Below are positions 25,465 to 33,187 of a DNA stretch of 37,475 nt, piece after piece; position 1 is the stretch's first letter; every line of letters starts with the position of its first letter. The stretch comes from Alphaproteobacteria bacterium. Lineage in GTDB: Bacteria > Pseudomonadota > Alphaproteobacteria > Caedimonadales > UBA9215. The notes beneath the pieces are model-generated. The model had not been told where the DNA came from. It saw only the letters and a list, made by a program, of their open reading frames with translations, and did no database searches. The stretch covers positions 1-37,475 of the forward strand of contig JAJSAD010000025.1 of NCBI GenBank assembly GCA_024281375.1, given 5' to 3'. Position numbers and translations under genes: made by a program.

Positions 25465-25554
25465 CTGTTTTATTATTCCCTACCTTCCTTACCACCTATT
25501 TTATTGTTCCCTGCCTTTTTTACCACCTATTTTATTGTTCCCTGCCTCTTTTAG
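25439..25554. repeat. 31-bp tandem repeat across the mgtE start
   Basis: TTCCCT recurs at 25445, 25476, 25507 and 25538, an exact 31-bp period. Units 3 and 4 are nearly identical, units 1 and 2 diverged. Unit 1 includes the mgtE ATG and first codons. In the upstream units the corresponding triplet is GTG or absent. Because 31 is not a multiple of 3, each unit is in a different frame. Confidence 0.9.
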
Positions 25555-25646
25555 CTATGAAGCTTGATAAAGCTGGGGAATTCTCCTAAAAAAGATGTGG
25601 TTTAAAAGTAGAATATTCTCATAATTGAAGAAGGATAAATTTTGCG

Positions 25647-25721
25647 ATGAAACAATCAAGAGACACAGACGCTCAGATCATGGGGATTTTACTAGAAACA
25701 GGATGCAGGAGAGAGGGATAA
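25647..25721 (+). pseudogene. IS3-family transposase OrfA N-terminal remnant
   Basis: The frame reads MKQSRDTDAQIMGILLETG and stops five residues later. It resembles the N-terminus of IS3-group OrfA proteins (MKxSRFTxxQIxxILKE), which begin a helix-turn-helix domain. AAGGA precedes the ATG by about 12 nt. Nothing further of the element is recognised, so only a 24-codon relic remains between mgtE and the tRNA gene. Confidence 0.45.
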
Positions 25722-25797
25722 AATTCCATAAACCCTTTTGCGGCCTTTCTATAATTTATAAGGGAGTTTTTTTGATTAAGAAGCTTTCTGAGAACCA

Positions 25798-25826
25798 TTG
25801 ACATTTTAGCTAATAGTCGTTATTTC
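25798..25826 (+). promoter_or_regulatory. tRNA-Ser promoter
   Basis: TTGACA (25798-25803), a 17-nt spacer, and TATTTC (25821-25826) lie about 19 nt before the tRNA 5' end. Confidence 0.55.
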
Positions 25827-25844
25827 TAGGGGTAATCTTCGTGC

Positions 25845-25934
25845 GGAGAGGTGGCCGAGTGGCTGAAGGCGCACGCTTGGAAAGCGTGTATGCGGGCAAC
25901 CGTATCGCGGGTTCGAATCCCGCTCTCTCCGCCA
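25845..25934 (+). tRNA. tRNA-Ser (anticodon GGA)
   Basis: A 90-nt class II tRNA. The acceptor GGAGAGG pairs with TCTCTCC, followed by G and an encoded CCA. The anticodon stem CACGC/GCGTG encloses TTGGAAA with anticodon GGA, which reads UCC and UCU. A long variable arm (TATGCGGGCAACCGTA) and the T arm GCGGG-TTCGAAT-CCCGC are complete. The downstream glycosyltransferase begins 62 nt later. Confidence 0.97.
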
Positions 25935-25996
25935 TTTTATCTCCTGAGTGGTGCCGCCAGTTAGGGGGAGTCAGGGAATCAATCTTAAGGTCTCAT

Positions 25997-26935
25997 ATGT
26001 CTTATTCGACTATTCTTGTTTATGTTGGGGGTGATCTTGTGGGGGATGGCCTTATTAAACTTCCCTTTATTTATAACCTCAGACAAAATAACCCTAATGC
26101 AAAAATTGTTTGGTGCTATGGCGAATTTGATAGTGTTTTTGAAAATCTTTTAGCTCCCTTGATTAAATCACAGATAGATGAAGTCGTCTCTTTAAAAAAT
26201 CTTTCTTCTCAAAATTTTGATTTGATTATTGATACCCAAAGTGAATGGCTGACGACTCTTAAGCTTAAAATGCAACTCACCTGTACATACTTTTTTTCAC
26301 CTACCCTTGGCTATTTTCTGTCGGATTTTAAACCCCCTAAAGGATACAAAGCTCCTAAACGCCTTATTGATAAAATGTTGGGTTTTCTTGATATTATAGG
26401 AATGGATATAAAAACATCCTATGTTCTTGATCTCGATCAGGAGTGGCAAGAGAAAGCAGCAGAACTTTTACCAGGTCACAAGAAATATATTGGTTTTGCT
26501 GTGGGGGCCGGCTATCGGGCAAAGTGCTGGCCTAGAAAAAGTTATCAGAGCCTTGCTCGACAGATCAAAAAAGAAGGATATAAGCCTGTTATTATTTTAG
26601 GTCCTCAAGAACAAGATTGGGTTACAGAGTTTCAACAGGAACTTCCCGACGCTCTTTATCCTTTACAAGATAAACGTGTTACCAAGCAGTCTCCTTTGTT
26701 GACTATTGCCCTTGCCCAGCGTTTTGAGGCGGCGGTGTCTAATGATTGTGGCGTTGGTCACATGGTTGCCGCAGCGAACACGCCTTTGTTGACACTTTTT
26801 GGTCCAACAACAGCGGATAAATTTGCCCCAAAAGTGCTTAAAGGATTGACGTTGCGGGCTCAGGACTTTGGGGGGAACACCATGGAGTCTATTCCCCAAC
26901 AGGCAGTCTTTGAGGAATTGAAAGAGTTACTTTGA
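25997..26935 (+). CDS. Glycosyltransferase family 9 (heptosyltransferase-like)
   Basis: A 312-residue GT9 protein related to ADP-heptose:LPS heptosyltransferases. The start ATG at 25997 has AAGG 6 nt upstream; the frame is open further upstream but would run through the tRNA. Visible features are the N-terminal Rossmann-like VYVGGDLVGDGLIKLPFIYNL, IGFAVGAGYRAKCWP in the middle and VSNDCGVGHMVAAANTPLLTLFGPT at the C-terminal donor site. The canonical G-D motif at the N-terminus is present as VGDGL. It probably adds a sugar to LPS core or another surface glycan. The 3' end overlaps the convergent dut by 9 nt. Confidence 0.85.
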   Translation: MSYSTILVYVGGDLVGDGLIKLPFIYNLRQNNPNAKIVWCYGEFDSVFENLLAPLIKSQIDEVVSLKNLSSQNFDLIIDTQSEWLTTLKLKMQLTCTYFFSPTLGYFLSDFKPPKGYKAPKRLIDKMLGFLDIIGMDIKTSYVLDLDQEWQEKAAELLPGHKKYIGFAVGAGYRAKCWPRKSYQSLARQIKKEGYKPVIILGPQEQDWVTEFQQELPDALYPLQDKRVTKQSPLLTIALAQRFEAAVSNDCGVGHMVAAANTPLLTLFGPTTADKFAPKVLKGLTLRAQDFGGNTMESIPQQAVFEELKELL

Positions 26936-27406
26936 GGAAAAAAGACCTGTAGAGCCAAAACCAGCGACACTCCGGGTGTTTTCTAGATCATTGTCCTGGA
27001 AATCGGAGACTTCTTGGAGGTGGGCTTGGACGTAAGGAGCAATGATCAATTGAGCAATGCGCATACTACGCTTAATCACAATATTTTCTTGGCCAAGGTT
27101 CATTAAAATCACTTTAATTTCTCCGCGATAGTCTGAATCAATGGTGCCAGGCGTATTGAGAACCGTCATTCCTTGTTTTAGAGCTAAGCCAGAACGGGGA
27201 CGAATTTGTGCTTCATAGCCTGGAGGAAGGGCTAAGGAAATACCACAAGGGATGAGGTGCCGCTCGCCTGGTTTTAAGATCACATGCCCCCTAATGGCTG
27301 CCATCAAATCCATGCCTGCACTGCCAGGTGTAGCATAAAAGGGGAGGTCCAGGTCAGCCCCGTGATCTAGTTTTTTAAGGGGGACATTGATAGTGTTTTT
27401 AGACAT
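26927..27406 (-). CDS. dut: Deoxyuridine 5'-triphosphate nucleotidohydrolase (dUTPase)
   Basis: The trimeric dUTPase hydrolyses dUTP to dUMP, supplying thymidylate synthesis and excluding uracil from DNA. The 159-residue protein shows all five family motifs in order: GSAGMDLMA, PRSGLALK, GTIDSDYRGEI, RIAQLII, and the C-terminal arm RSVAGFGSTG. Length is normal and the gene appears intact. Confidence 0.96.
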   Translation of the reverse strand: MSKNTINVPLKKLDHGADLDLPFYATPGSAGMDLMAAIRGHVILKPGERHLIPCGISLALPPGYEAQIRPRSGLALKQGMTVLNTPGTIDSDYRGEIKVILMNLGQENIVIKRSMRIAQLIIAPYVQAHLQEVSDFQDNDLENTRSVAGFGSTGLFSSK

Positions 27407-27540
27407 TCTAAACTCTTTATCACTTAAACTGAATACGCTTAAAATATCACATATTTAACCCTTTTGGAACGACTATAGGAAGCTCTTCAGAATACTTTTT
27501 TCTGGTTTTCAACCCTTGAAAAGCCCCATAAAATATAGAG

Positions 27541-27575
27541 TTTATTCCTTTATAACATGAATGAGATATCTAAGA
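27541..27575. repeat. 35-nt dispersed repeat, copy 2
   Basis: Second copy of the repeat at 16001-16035 (34 of 35 positions). It lies just downstream of the HU gene terminator, within the gap between HU and dut. Confidence 0.8.
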
Positions 27576-27596
27576 CCTTCCTATAGAACAATACAT

Positions 27597-27624
27597 AAAA
27601 AAACGAGCTTCCAAAGACACCCGT
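27597..27624 (-). terminator. Intrinsic terminator of the HU gene
   Basis: On the minus strand ACGGGTGTC pairs with GAAGCTCGT (two G-T pairs, one mismatch) across a TTTG loop and is followed by seven T (plus 27597-27603). Confidence 0.7.
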
Positions 27625-27675
27625 TCTCTTATGTAGTAATCCCCTTAAACACAAGGCGATAAAGCCAAATAAAAA

Positions 27676-27948
27676 CTAGTTTACAGCTTCTTTAAGGTCT
27701 TTACCGGCCTTAAAAGTTGGCACTTTAGAAGCAGCGATTTGAATCGGCGCCCCTGTTCTTGGATTACGACCTGTACGTGCAGCGCGCGCTGAAACTTTAA
27801 AAGTTCCAAAGCCAACAAGACGGACATCATTCCCTTTTTGTAAAGAGGATGTAATGTAAGTCAAAACACTTCCAAGTGCCGTTTCAGAGTCTTTCTTTGA
27901 AAAACCTGTGTCATTGGCAATTGCTGAAATTAAATCTGCTTTAGTCAT
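27676..27948 (-). CDS. HU-family DNA-binding protein
   Basis: A 90-residue histone-like protein that binds and bends DNA as a dimer. MTKADLISAIA at the start, VRLVGFGTF near residues 43-51, and the DNA-contacting arm RTGRNPRTGAPIQI with the tip Pro are typical of HU. The C-terminal FKAGKDLKEAVN is also standard. AAGGGAGA precedes the start by about 9 nt. A terminator lies 50 nt downstream. Confidence 0.95.
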   Translation of the reverse strand: MTKADLISAIANDTGFSKKDSETALGSVLTYITSSLQKGNDVRLVGFGTFKVSARAARTGRNPRTGAPIQIAASKVPTFKAGKDLKEAVN

Positions 27949-28122
27949 TTTTTATATTCTCCCTTATTGAATAAATTTATAGTAGCAGAAAAAAAACAAA
28001 GGTCACCGGTCTTTTTTTTAAATTCTAAATATTTTTTGTGTTTTCAGGATGTTGCCCCCTCCATCTCTATATTTTTTCATTATTTTTCAAGGTATTAAGA
28101 AAAACAAACACCCCCTAAAAAA

Positions 28123-28347
28123 TTAAATTTTATTGTGAGAACCATCGCATAAAGGCGGTTTTTGTGTCTTTTTACACCCACAAAAATACATCGTACCCGT
28201 CCTAGGCGCCGTCCACTTTAAGGAACGCTGTCCCCCTTGGTCTCGATGGGACCCATCACACAAAGGTTGTTTTTGAGACAAACCACAGGTGCACCATGCA
28301 TATACTTTTCCTTTTTCAACCTTCACGGCATAAGGGCTATCAAACAT
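28123..28347 (-). CDS. CDGSH iron-sulfur domain protein (tandem motifs)
   Basis: A 74-residue protein with two CDGSH-type [2Fe-2S] binding motifs, C-x-C-x(9)-CDGSH: WCTCGLSQKQPLCDGSH and FCGCKKTQKPPLCDGSH. Each supplies three Cys and one His ligand. Bacterial members are small cytoplasmic proteins thought to act in redox or iron-sulfur homeostasis. It is divergent from rnhA with 73 nt between the starts. Confidence 0.92.
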   Translation of the reverse strand: MFDSPYAVKVEKGKVYAWCTCGLSQKQPLCDGSHRDQGGQRSLKWTAPRTGTMYFCGCKKTQKPPLCDGSHNKI

Positions 28348-28420
28348 ATTTCTCTCTCGTTATTGTGTGCATGGCATTGTTCATGTAAAACTAAATCTAA
28401 CATAAAGAAAGAAAAAACCT

Positions 28421-28903
28421 ATGAATGAAATTCATATCTATACCGATGGGGCTTGCAGCGGAAATCCAGGGCCTTGCGGCTGGGGAGTCGTTATTCACCA
28501 AAAAGATTCTGATACACAAGAGCTCTTTGGCGGGGAAAATAATACCACTAATAACCGCATGGAAATGACAGCAACTCTGAAAGCTATTCACGCTATTCTA
28601 GAAATAGAGGGTGATGTCCATCTTCACACCGATAGTACTTATGTCAAAGATGGTATTACCTCTTGGGTGAAAAATTGGCAAAAAAATGGTTGGAAAACGG
28701 CCAACAATAAACCCGTTAAAAACAAAGACTTATGGCAAGAACTTATTTCCCTATGTGATAAAAGAAATGTTATGTGGCATTGGGTTAAAGGCCATGCCGG
28801 ACACCCTGATAATGAACGAGCTGATGTTTTGGCCCGCAATGGTGTCATGAAACAAATGATGCAAACTGCCCTTCAAGAAACCGCCAAGCAAAGTAAGGCC
28901 TAA
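28421..28903 (+). CDS. rnhA: Ribonuclease HI
   Basis: RNase HI cleaves RNA in RNA-DNA hybrids. The 160-residue protein has all catalytic carboxylates: Asp9 in YTDGACSGNPG, Glu48 in NNRMEM, Asp71 in HTDSTYV and Asp135 in NERADVLA, plus the KGHAGHP loop. It is followed after 3 nt by a class II aldolase gene, probably in one transcript. Confidence 0.96.
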   Translation: MNEIHIYTDGACSGNPGPCGWGVVIHQKDSDTQELFGGENNTTNNRMEMTATLKAIHAILEIEGDVHLHTDSTYVKDGITSWVKNWQKNGWKTANNKPVKNKDLWQELISLCDKRNVMWHWVKGHAGHPDNERADVLARNGVMKQMMQTALQETAKQSKA

Positions 28904-28906
28904 TAG

Positions 28907-29665
28907 ATGACATCTACAGCACTCCACGCCCTTGATCCAACCTCTTCTCCGGCAACACAGTTAAAGGAAAAGCTCGCGAAATGTTATTATTTACTCGCTC
29001 AAAAAGGGATGGATGATAGAACCTATACCCACTTATCAACACGCCTCCCCTGCGAAAATGCTTATTACATCTATCCTTTAGGACTTTTATTTGAAGAAGT
29101 AACACCCGACAAACTTATTAAGGTTGATTTTGATGGAAATATTATAGAAGGGGCCGAGACCCGTTTTAATAGGACAGGATATGTAATCCATAGCTCCGTT
29201 TATAAAGCGCGTCCAGAAATCAATGCCGTTTTCCACCTCCACACAACAGCAGGTGTTGCTGTGTCTTGCATGCGCCAGGGTCTTCTTCCCCTTTCTCAGT
29301 TCGCCCTCCATTTCCACAATCGCCTCACTACCCATGACTATAATGCCTTAAACCTTGACCTTGAGAGCCAAGGAGCACAACTCGTGAAGGATTTAGGCCC
29401 CACTCATAAAGCAATGCTCTTAAAAAACCATGGTACAATGACCTGTGGGAAAACTTCTGAAGAAGCTTTATTTTATATGCTTTTTTTAGAAGAAGCCTGT
29501 AAAGTACAGGTAGCTGCTCTTTCGGCTGGCTTTAATAATCTTTCTTTCCCATCAAAATCTATTTGTGAACAGGCCTATCAAGGAATGACAAATTTTGAAC
29601 AAAGTGAGATTGGCAAACGAGATTTTGATGCTCAGTGTCGCGTCATCACCTTTCCCTGGCATTAA
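28907..29665 (+). CDS. Class II aldolase/adducin family protein
   Basis: A 252-residue protein of the class II aldolase/adducin fold, zinc-dependent in enzymatic members. The expected ligands are visible in AVFHLHTTAG (HxH) and in LKNHGTMTCG. DDRTYTHLSTRLP and YYIYPLGLLFEEV match the family N-terminal region. Many alphaproteobacterial relatives are annotated only to family level. The substrate is not predictable. The ATG follows the rnhA stop by 3 nt. Confidence 0.88.
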   Translation: MTSTALHALDPTSSPATQLKEKLAKCYYLLAQKGMDDRTYTHLSTRLPCENAYYIYPLGLLFEEVTPDKLIKVDFDGNIIEGAETRFNRTGYVIHSSVYKARPEINAVFHLHTTAGVAVSCMRQGLLPLSQFALHFHNRLTTHDYNALNLDLESQGAQLVKDLGPTHKAMLLKNHGTMTCGKTSEEALFYMLFLEEACKVQVAALSAGFNNLSFPSKSICEQAYQGMTNFEQSEIGKRDFDAQCRVITFPWH

Positions 29666-29686
29666 AAATATTTCCAGCCCCTTATT

Positions 29687-29771
29687 TATATATCCAGCCT
29701 AAATTCATACGTGTGGACAGCGGTGTGTCGCCGTTTTGAAAGGCCACAGTTTGAAAGAGGATGGATATATA
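29687..29771. repeat. 63-nt dispersed repeat, copy 2, with inverted flanks
   Basis: Positions 29707-29769 match 22698-22760 (59 of 63). In this copy the element is enclosed by 13-nt inverted arms, 29687-29699 and 29759-29771, which match at 12 of 13 positions. Inside, TGTGG (29712-29716) can pair with CCACA (29744-29748). It ends 8 nt before the rpsT -35 box. Confidence 0.8.
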
Positions 29772-29779
29772 TTCAATTC

Positions 29780-29808
29780 TTGACGCTGGTCTTTAGGTGC
29801 GGTATAAG
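29780..29808 (+). promoter_or_regulatory. rpsT promoter
   Basis: TTGACG (29780-29785), a 17-nt spacer and TATAAG (29803-29808) form a near-consensus housekeeping promoter about 35 nt before the rpsT ATG. Confidence 0.75.
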
Positions 29809-29817
29809 ATATCCACA
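29809..29817 (+). promoter_or_regulatory. DnaA-box-like site at the rpsT start point
   Basis: ATATCCACA matches the DnaA box TTATCCACA at 8 of 9 positions and sits directly after the -10. It could let DnaA repress the rpsT-dnaA unit. Only this single site was noticed. Confidence 0.35.
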
Positions 29818-29843
29818 TCATTAAGTTTTAATTAGGATTACAC

Positions 29844-30107
29844 ATGGCAAATATTAAGTCTGCAGAAAAAAGAAACCGTCAAAATGTCAAGCGTTACGAG
29901 CGTAACCATGCACGGGTTTCACGTATTCGCACCTTTATCCGTCAGGTTGAAGAGGCTTTGACGGGAGGGGATAAGGCTGTTGCAGCTAACGCTCTTAAAG
30001 CGGCTCAACCTGAAATTCAACGGGGTGTTACAAAAGGGGTGATTCGCAAGAAGACAGCTTCCCGTAAAATTTCAAGACTTGCTGCCCGCGTAAAAGCACT
30101 GGCATAA
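29844..30107 (+). CDS. rpsT: 30S ribosomal protein S20
   Basis: S20 binds 16S rRNA early in small-subunit assembly. The 87-residue basic protein begins [20 protein letters not shown] and ends with the [22 protein letters not shown] helix, both typical. A near-consensus promoter lies upstream and an intrinsic terminator just downstream. The rpsT-dnaA order is common in alphaproteobacteria. Confidence 0.97.
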   Translation: MANIKSAEKRNRQNVKRYERNHARVSRIRTFIRQVEEALTGGDKAVAANALKAAQPEIQRGVTKGVIRKKTASRKISRLAARVKALA

Positions 30108-30124
30108 TTAAAAGAAATTATACT

Positions 30125-30170
30125 CTCTGGCGTTCTGCTTTTTTGTTGAACGCCCGAGCTGTTTTTTCTT
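30125..30170 (+). terminator. Intrinsic terminator between rpsT and dnaA
   Basis: CTCTGGCGTTC (30125-30135) pairs with GAACGCCCGAG (30148-30158), 10 of 11 positions, across a 12-nt loop. CTG and a T-rich run follow. It ends about 20 nt before the dnaA ATG. Confidence 0.8.
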
Positions 30171-30191
30171 TTTATAAACCATAAAGAAGAA

Positions 30192-31604
30192 ATGATGACA
30201 GCTCAAAAAGCTTATGACATTGATATACAGGAAAAGAAATCCGATGCATCATCGGATCAAAATTCTTTTCAAGAGCTTTGGAATTCTGTCAAATCTACTT
30301 TCCCTAAATTATTTGGCGAGGCAACTTATAAAAGTTGGCTGGCTCCCCTTGCTTTTAAAGAATTTGTGGGTGGTCGTTTTGTAATTGCGGCCCCAACGTC
30401 TTTTATGCGAGATTGGGTCGCAACTAATTCTAAAAAGAAAATCCTCGGCCTCTTACAAGACCTTCATCCCACGATTTTGGTGTTGGATGTTATCGTTGAT
30501 AAAGATTTAAAGATTGAGAAACAAGGCTCTTCTGGGACTGCTGTTTCCTCTCTTAATACATCCCTTGCAGATATTGAGGTTATTGGATCACGTCTTGAAC
30601 CGCGTTATGTCTTTGACAATTTTGTGGTGGGGCAGTCCAATGAGCTGGCCCATGCTGCGGCCCTTCGGGTGGCTGAATCGTCACAAGTGCATTTCAATCC
30701 TCTCTTTATTTATGGGGGGGTGGGTCTTGGAAAAACCCATTTAATGCATTCTATTGCGTGGCATATTAAAAAATGTCATCCAAAGCGTAAAGTTGTGTAT
30801 CTCTCTGCTGAAAAATTTATGTATCAGTTTATTAGGGCATTGCGTTTTAAGGACACCGTTTCTTTCAAGGAAAAATTCCGTTCCGTTGATGTGTTGATGA
30901 TTGATGACTTCCAGTTTATTAGTGGAAAAGAAGCCACCCAGGAAGAGTTCTTTCACACCTTTAATGCTCTGGTGGATCAAAACCATCAGGTAATTATTTC
31001 TGCGGATAAGTCCCCAACGGATTTGCCTGGTCTTGAGGAACGGATGCGGTCTCGTTTAGGGTGGGGGCTTGTGGCGGATATTCACCCCACGACCTACGAG
31101 CTTCGTTTAGGGATTTTACAATCAAAGACCGAGCAGTTAAAGGTGGATGTACCTGTTTCTGTTCTTGAGTTTCTAGCTCACAAGATTTCCTCGAATATCC
31201 GTGAACTCGAGGGGGCTTTAAATCGTATTGTGGCCCATTCAAGTTTGGTCGGTGGCATCATTACCATTGAATCAACTCAGCAGGTCTTGCGGGATGTGTT
31301 GCGTGCCAATGACCGCCGTGTCACTATCGAAGAAATTCAACGCAGAGTCGCTGAACATTATAATATTAAGACCTCTGATATGCATTCCGCCAAGCGTGTG
31401 CGGACCATTGCAAGACCTCGTCAAATTGCGATGTATCTTTCTAAAGCCTTAACGGAAGCCTCTTTGCCTGAAATTGGTCGGAAGTTCGGGGGGCGAGATC
31501 ATGCCACGGTGATGCATGCGGTTAAAAGGGTTACTGAGCTTATGTTGAATGATCGTGTTATCGGGGAGGATGTTGATCTTCTCAAAAAAATGCTGCAGTC
31601 TTAA
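30192..31604 (+). CDS. dnaA: Chromosomal replication initiator DnaA
   Basis: DnaA binds origin DNA and opens it for replication. The 470-residue protein has domain I (about 25-90; FQELWNSVKSTFPKLFGEATYKSWL), a short linker, the AAA+ domain with Walker A GGVGLGKTH (175-183) and Walker B VLMIDDFQF, and the C-terminal DNA-binding domain with the signature IGRKFGGRDHATVMHAVKRV (about 433-452). Two ATGs are adjacent at the start, preceded by AAAGAAGAA. The rpsT terminator lies immediately upstream, so expression requires read-through or a promoter inside rpsT. Confidence 0.97.
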   Translation: MMTAQKAYDIDIQEKKSDASSDQNSFQELWNSVKSTFPKLFGEATYKSWLAPLAFKEFVGGRFVIAAPTSFMRDWVATNSKKKILGLLQDLHPTILVLDVIVDKDLKIEKQGSSGTAVSSLNTSLADIEVIGSRLEPRYVFDNFVVGQSNELAHAAALRVAESSQVHFNPLFIYGGVGLGKTHLMHSIAWHIKKCHPKRKVVYLSAEKFMYQFIRALRFKDTVSFKEKFRSVDVLMIDDFQFISGKEATQEEFFHTFNALVDQNHQVIISADKSPTDLPGLEERMRSRLGWGLVADIHPTTYELRLGILQSKTEQLKVDVPVSVLEFLAHKISSNIRELEGALNRIVAHSSLVGGIITIESTQQVLRDVLRANDRRVTIEEIQRRVAEHYNIKTSDMHSAKRVRTIARPRQIAMYLSKALTEASLPEIGRKFGGRDHATVMHAVKRVTELMLNDRVIGEDVDLLKKMLQS

Positions 31605-31673
31605 AATTTCTCTCATTTTTTCAATCAGTGTTAGATCATTATATGCATATTGATTTGAGAGGATATTTGAAAA

Positions 31674-31697
31674 AAAACATCGAAAAAGAGGTGTTTT
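31674..31697 (+). terminator. Weak hairpin downstream of dnaA
   Basis: AAAACATC pairs with GGTGTTTT (one G-T pair) around an 8-nt loop, ending in TTTTCTT, about 70 nt after the dnaA stop. It is AT-rich and short on G-C pairs. Confidence 0.35.
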
Positions 31698-31753
31698 CTT
31701 AACGGGAAACTTTACCTATAGCACAGATAGCATGCAAAAAAAAAGCTTGTTTT

Positions 31754-31781
31754 TTGTTGGTGTTATCACTACATAGATAAT
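31754..31781 (+). promoter_or_regulatory. Promoter candidate of the second MFS gene
   Basis: TTGTTG (31754-31759), a 16-nt spacer and GATAAT (31776-31781) lie upstream of the MFS start. If the first ATG at 31797 is used, the leader would be under 10 nt, so the ATG at 31812 may be the real start. Confidence 0.35.
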
Positions 31782-31796
31782 AGAGTCTTTTCGGGG

Positions 31797-33140
31797 ATGA
31801 GAAGACTCGCTATGATGAAGACGAAACTGGCTAAGGAACCTGTGCACATGGCCTCAAATTCAATGAATCTCTTTCAATCTGCAAAGAGTCTCCCAAAGGG
31901 TGTTTGGGCAGTTAGTATATCGATGATGCTCATTGCAATTTCCACCACAATGGTTTTCTCGATTTCTCCTTTTTATATCACACAAGTTTTGGGATTGAGT
32001 TTTGTCTCCCTTGGTATTATGGAAGGGGTCTCAGAAGGCCTTTCTTTTTTTGCTAAATTAGCCTCCGGATTTGCCGGAGATTTTTTTAGGCGTAAAAAGC
32101 CCCCGTTGATGATTGGGGTGGCCATGGCAACAATTTCAAAACCGATTTTCATTCTCGCTGGTGGGGCTGCCGGCATTATGCTGTCAAAGGTGATTGAGCG
32201 TATCTCTAATGGGATTATGGCAACACCGAGGGATGCTTATTGTGCGGAGGAAGTCCACTCCTCCAAAAGAGGCTCTTCTTTAGGATTAATGATGTCCCTT
32301 AAAACATTTGGGTGTGCCCTTGGGTCTTTTATTATTGGAGGTCTCATTATCTTTACCAATGACTATCGTTTACTCCTTTGGATTGGTTTCGTTCCTTGTT
32401 TTCTGTCGTTTCTTGTTCTTGCTTATTACATGAAAGAAAAGCGGGTTGAGTATATGGAATCCCATCCCGAGAAAAAAAGAAAAAAATTAAAGATATCTGA
32501 TTTTAAAGCCCTGAATTCACGGTATTGGAGTCTCGTTATTATCGCGACTCTTTTCATGTGTGCCCGTTTTAGTGATGGCTTTTTAATTTTACGCATGCAG
32601 GAACTGGGGGCGCCTATGTGGCTGTGCACCTCCACTATCGGTATTTTTAATTTAATTTCTGCTTTTGCGTGTTTACCAGTCGGGAAGATGTCTGATCGCA
32701 TTGATCGTTCTCGTATGTTGTATTTTTCTTTCATTGCTTTGGTTCTTGCGAACATTTGCTTTATTTTGGAAGGAGGGCTGTTTCTTGCCTTTGTGGGTAT
32801 TTTCTTTTGGGGCGCTCAACGGGGAACTTCTCAATTACTCTTCGCCGCTATTATTGCCGATGAGGTTCCCGAAAAAATTGTTGGGACGGCTTTGGGGATT
32901 TATTATCTTTTATCTGGTGTCATAGCCGTTTTTGCAGGATTTATGGCGGGACATGTTGCGGACATCGCTTTGTATTATGCTTTTGTCTTTGGTCTTGTGG
33001 CATCGGGTATTTCTCTTGTGGCTTTGGTGATTCGAAATGAAGTCATTGGCCATGGTGGTCGCCGCATGAGTTCAAATAAGAAGGATTTTCCTGAAGAAAG
33101 GGAGTCGGAAATTCTAAGTGGTCCTGTTGTACCAGCCTAA
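31797..33140 (+). CDS. MFS transporter
   Basis: A 447-residue major facilitator with about 12 helices. The helix 2-3 loop ASGFAGDFFRRKKPPLMIG is MFS motif A-like (GDxxxRRK). RISNGIMATPRDAYCAEEV and SSLGLMMSLKTFGCALGSFI follow in helices 4-5, and PVGKMSDRIDRSRML repeats the motif in the C-terminal half. RGxxLGLxxSLxxxG patterns occur in carriers of small metabolites, but the substrate is not clear. The first ATG is used here; in-frame ATGs at 31812 and 31848 are possible alternatives. It differs in sequence from the MFS at 21171-22427. Confidence 0.85.
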   Translation: MRRLAMMKTKLAKEPVHMASNSMNLFQSAKSLPKGVWAVSISMMLIAISTTMVFSISPFYITQVLGLSFVSLGIMEGVSEGLSFFAKLASGFAGDFFRRKKPPLMIGVAMATISKPIFILAGGAAGIMLSKVIERISNGIMATPRDAYCAEEVHSSKRGSSLGLMMSLKTFGCALGSFIIGGLIIFTNDYRLLLWIGFVPCFLSFLVLAYYMKEKRVEYMESHPEKKRKKLKISDFKALNSRYWSLVIIATLFMCARFSDGFLILRMQELGAPMWLCTSTIGIFNLISAFACLPVGKMSDRIDRSRMLYFSFIALVLANICFILEGGLFLAFVGIFFWGAQRGTSQLLFAAIIADEVPEKIVGTALGIYYLLSGVIAVFAGFMAGHVADIALYYAFVFGLVASGISLVALVIRNEVIGHGGRRMSSNKKDFPEERESEILSGPVVPA

Positions 33141-33187
33141 AAATTTTGTTATAAATTCCTATAAAGTTATTTTGAAAGGTATATAGA

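Noticed and set aside
25841-25996. N-terminal extension of the glycosyltransferase
   Set aside because: The open frame upstream of 25997 runs through the whole tRNA-Ser gene; the ATG with AAGG at 25997 fits the family N-terminus.
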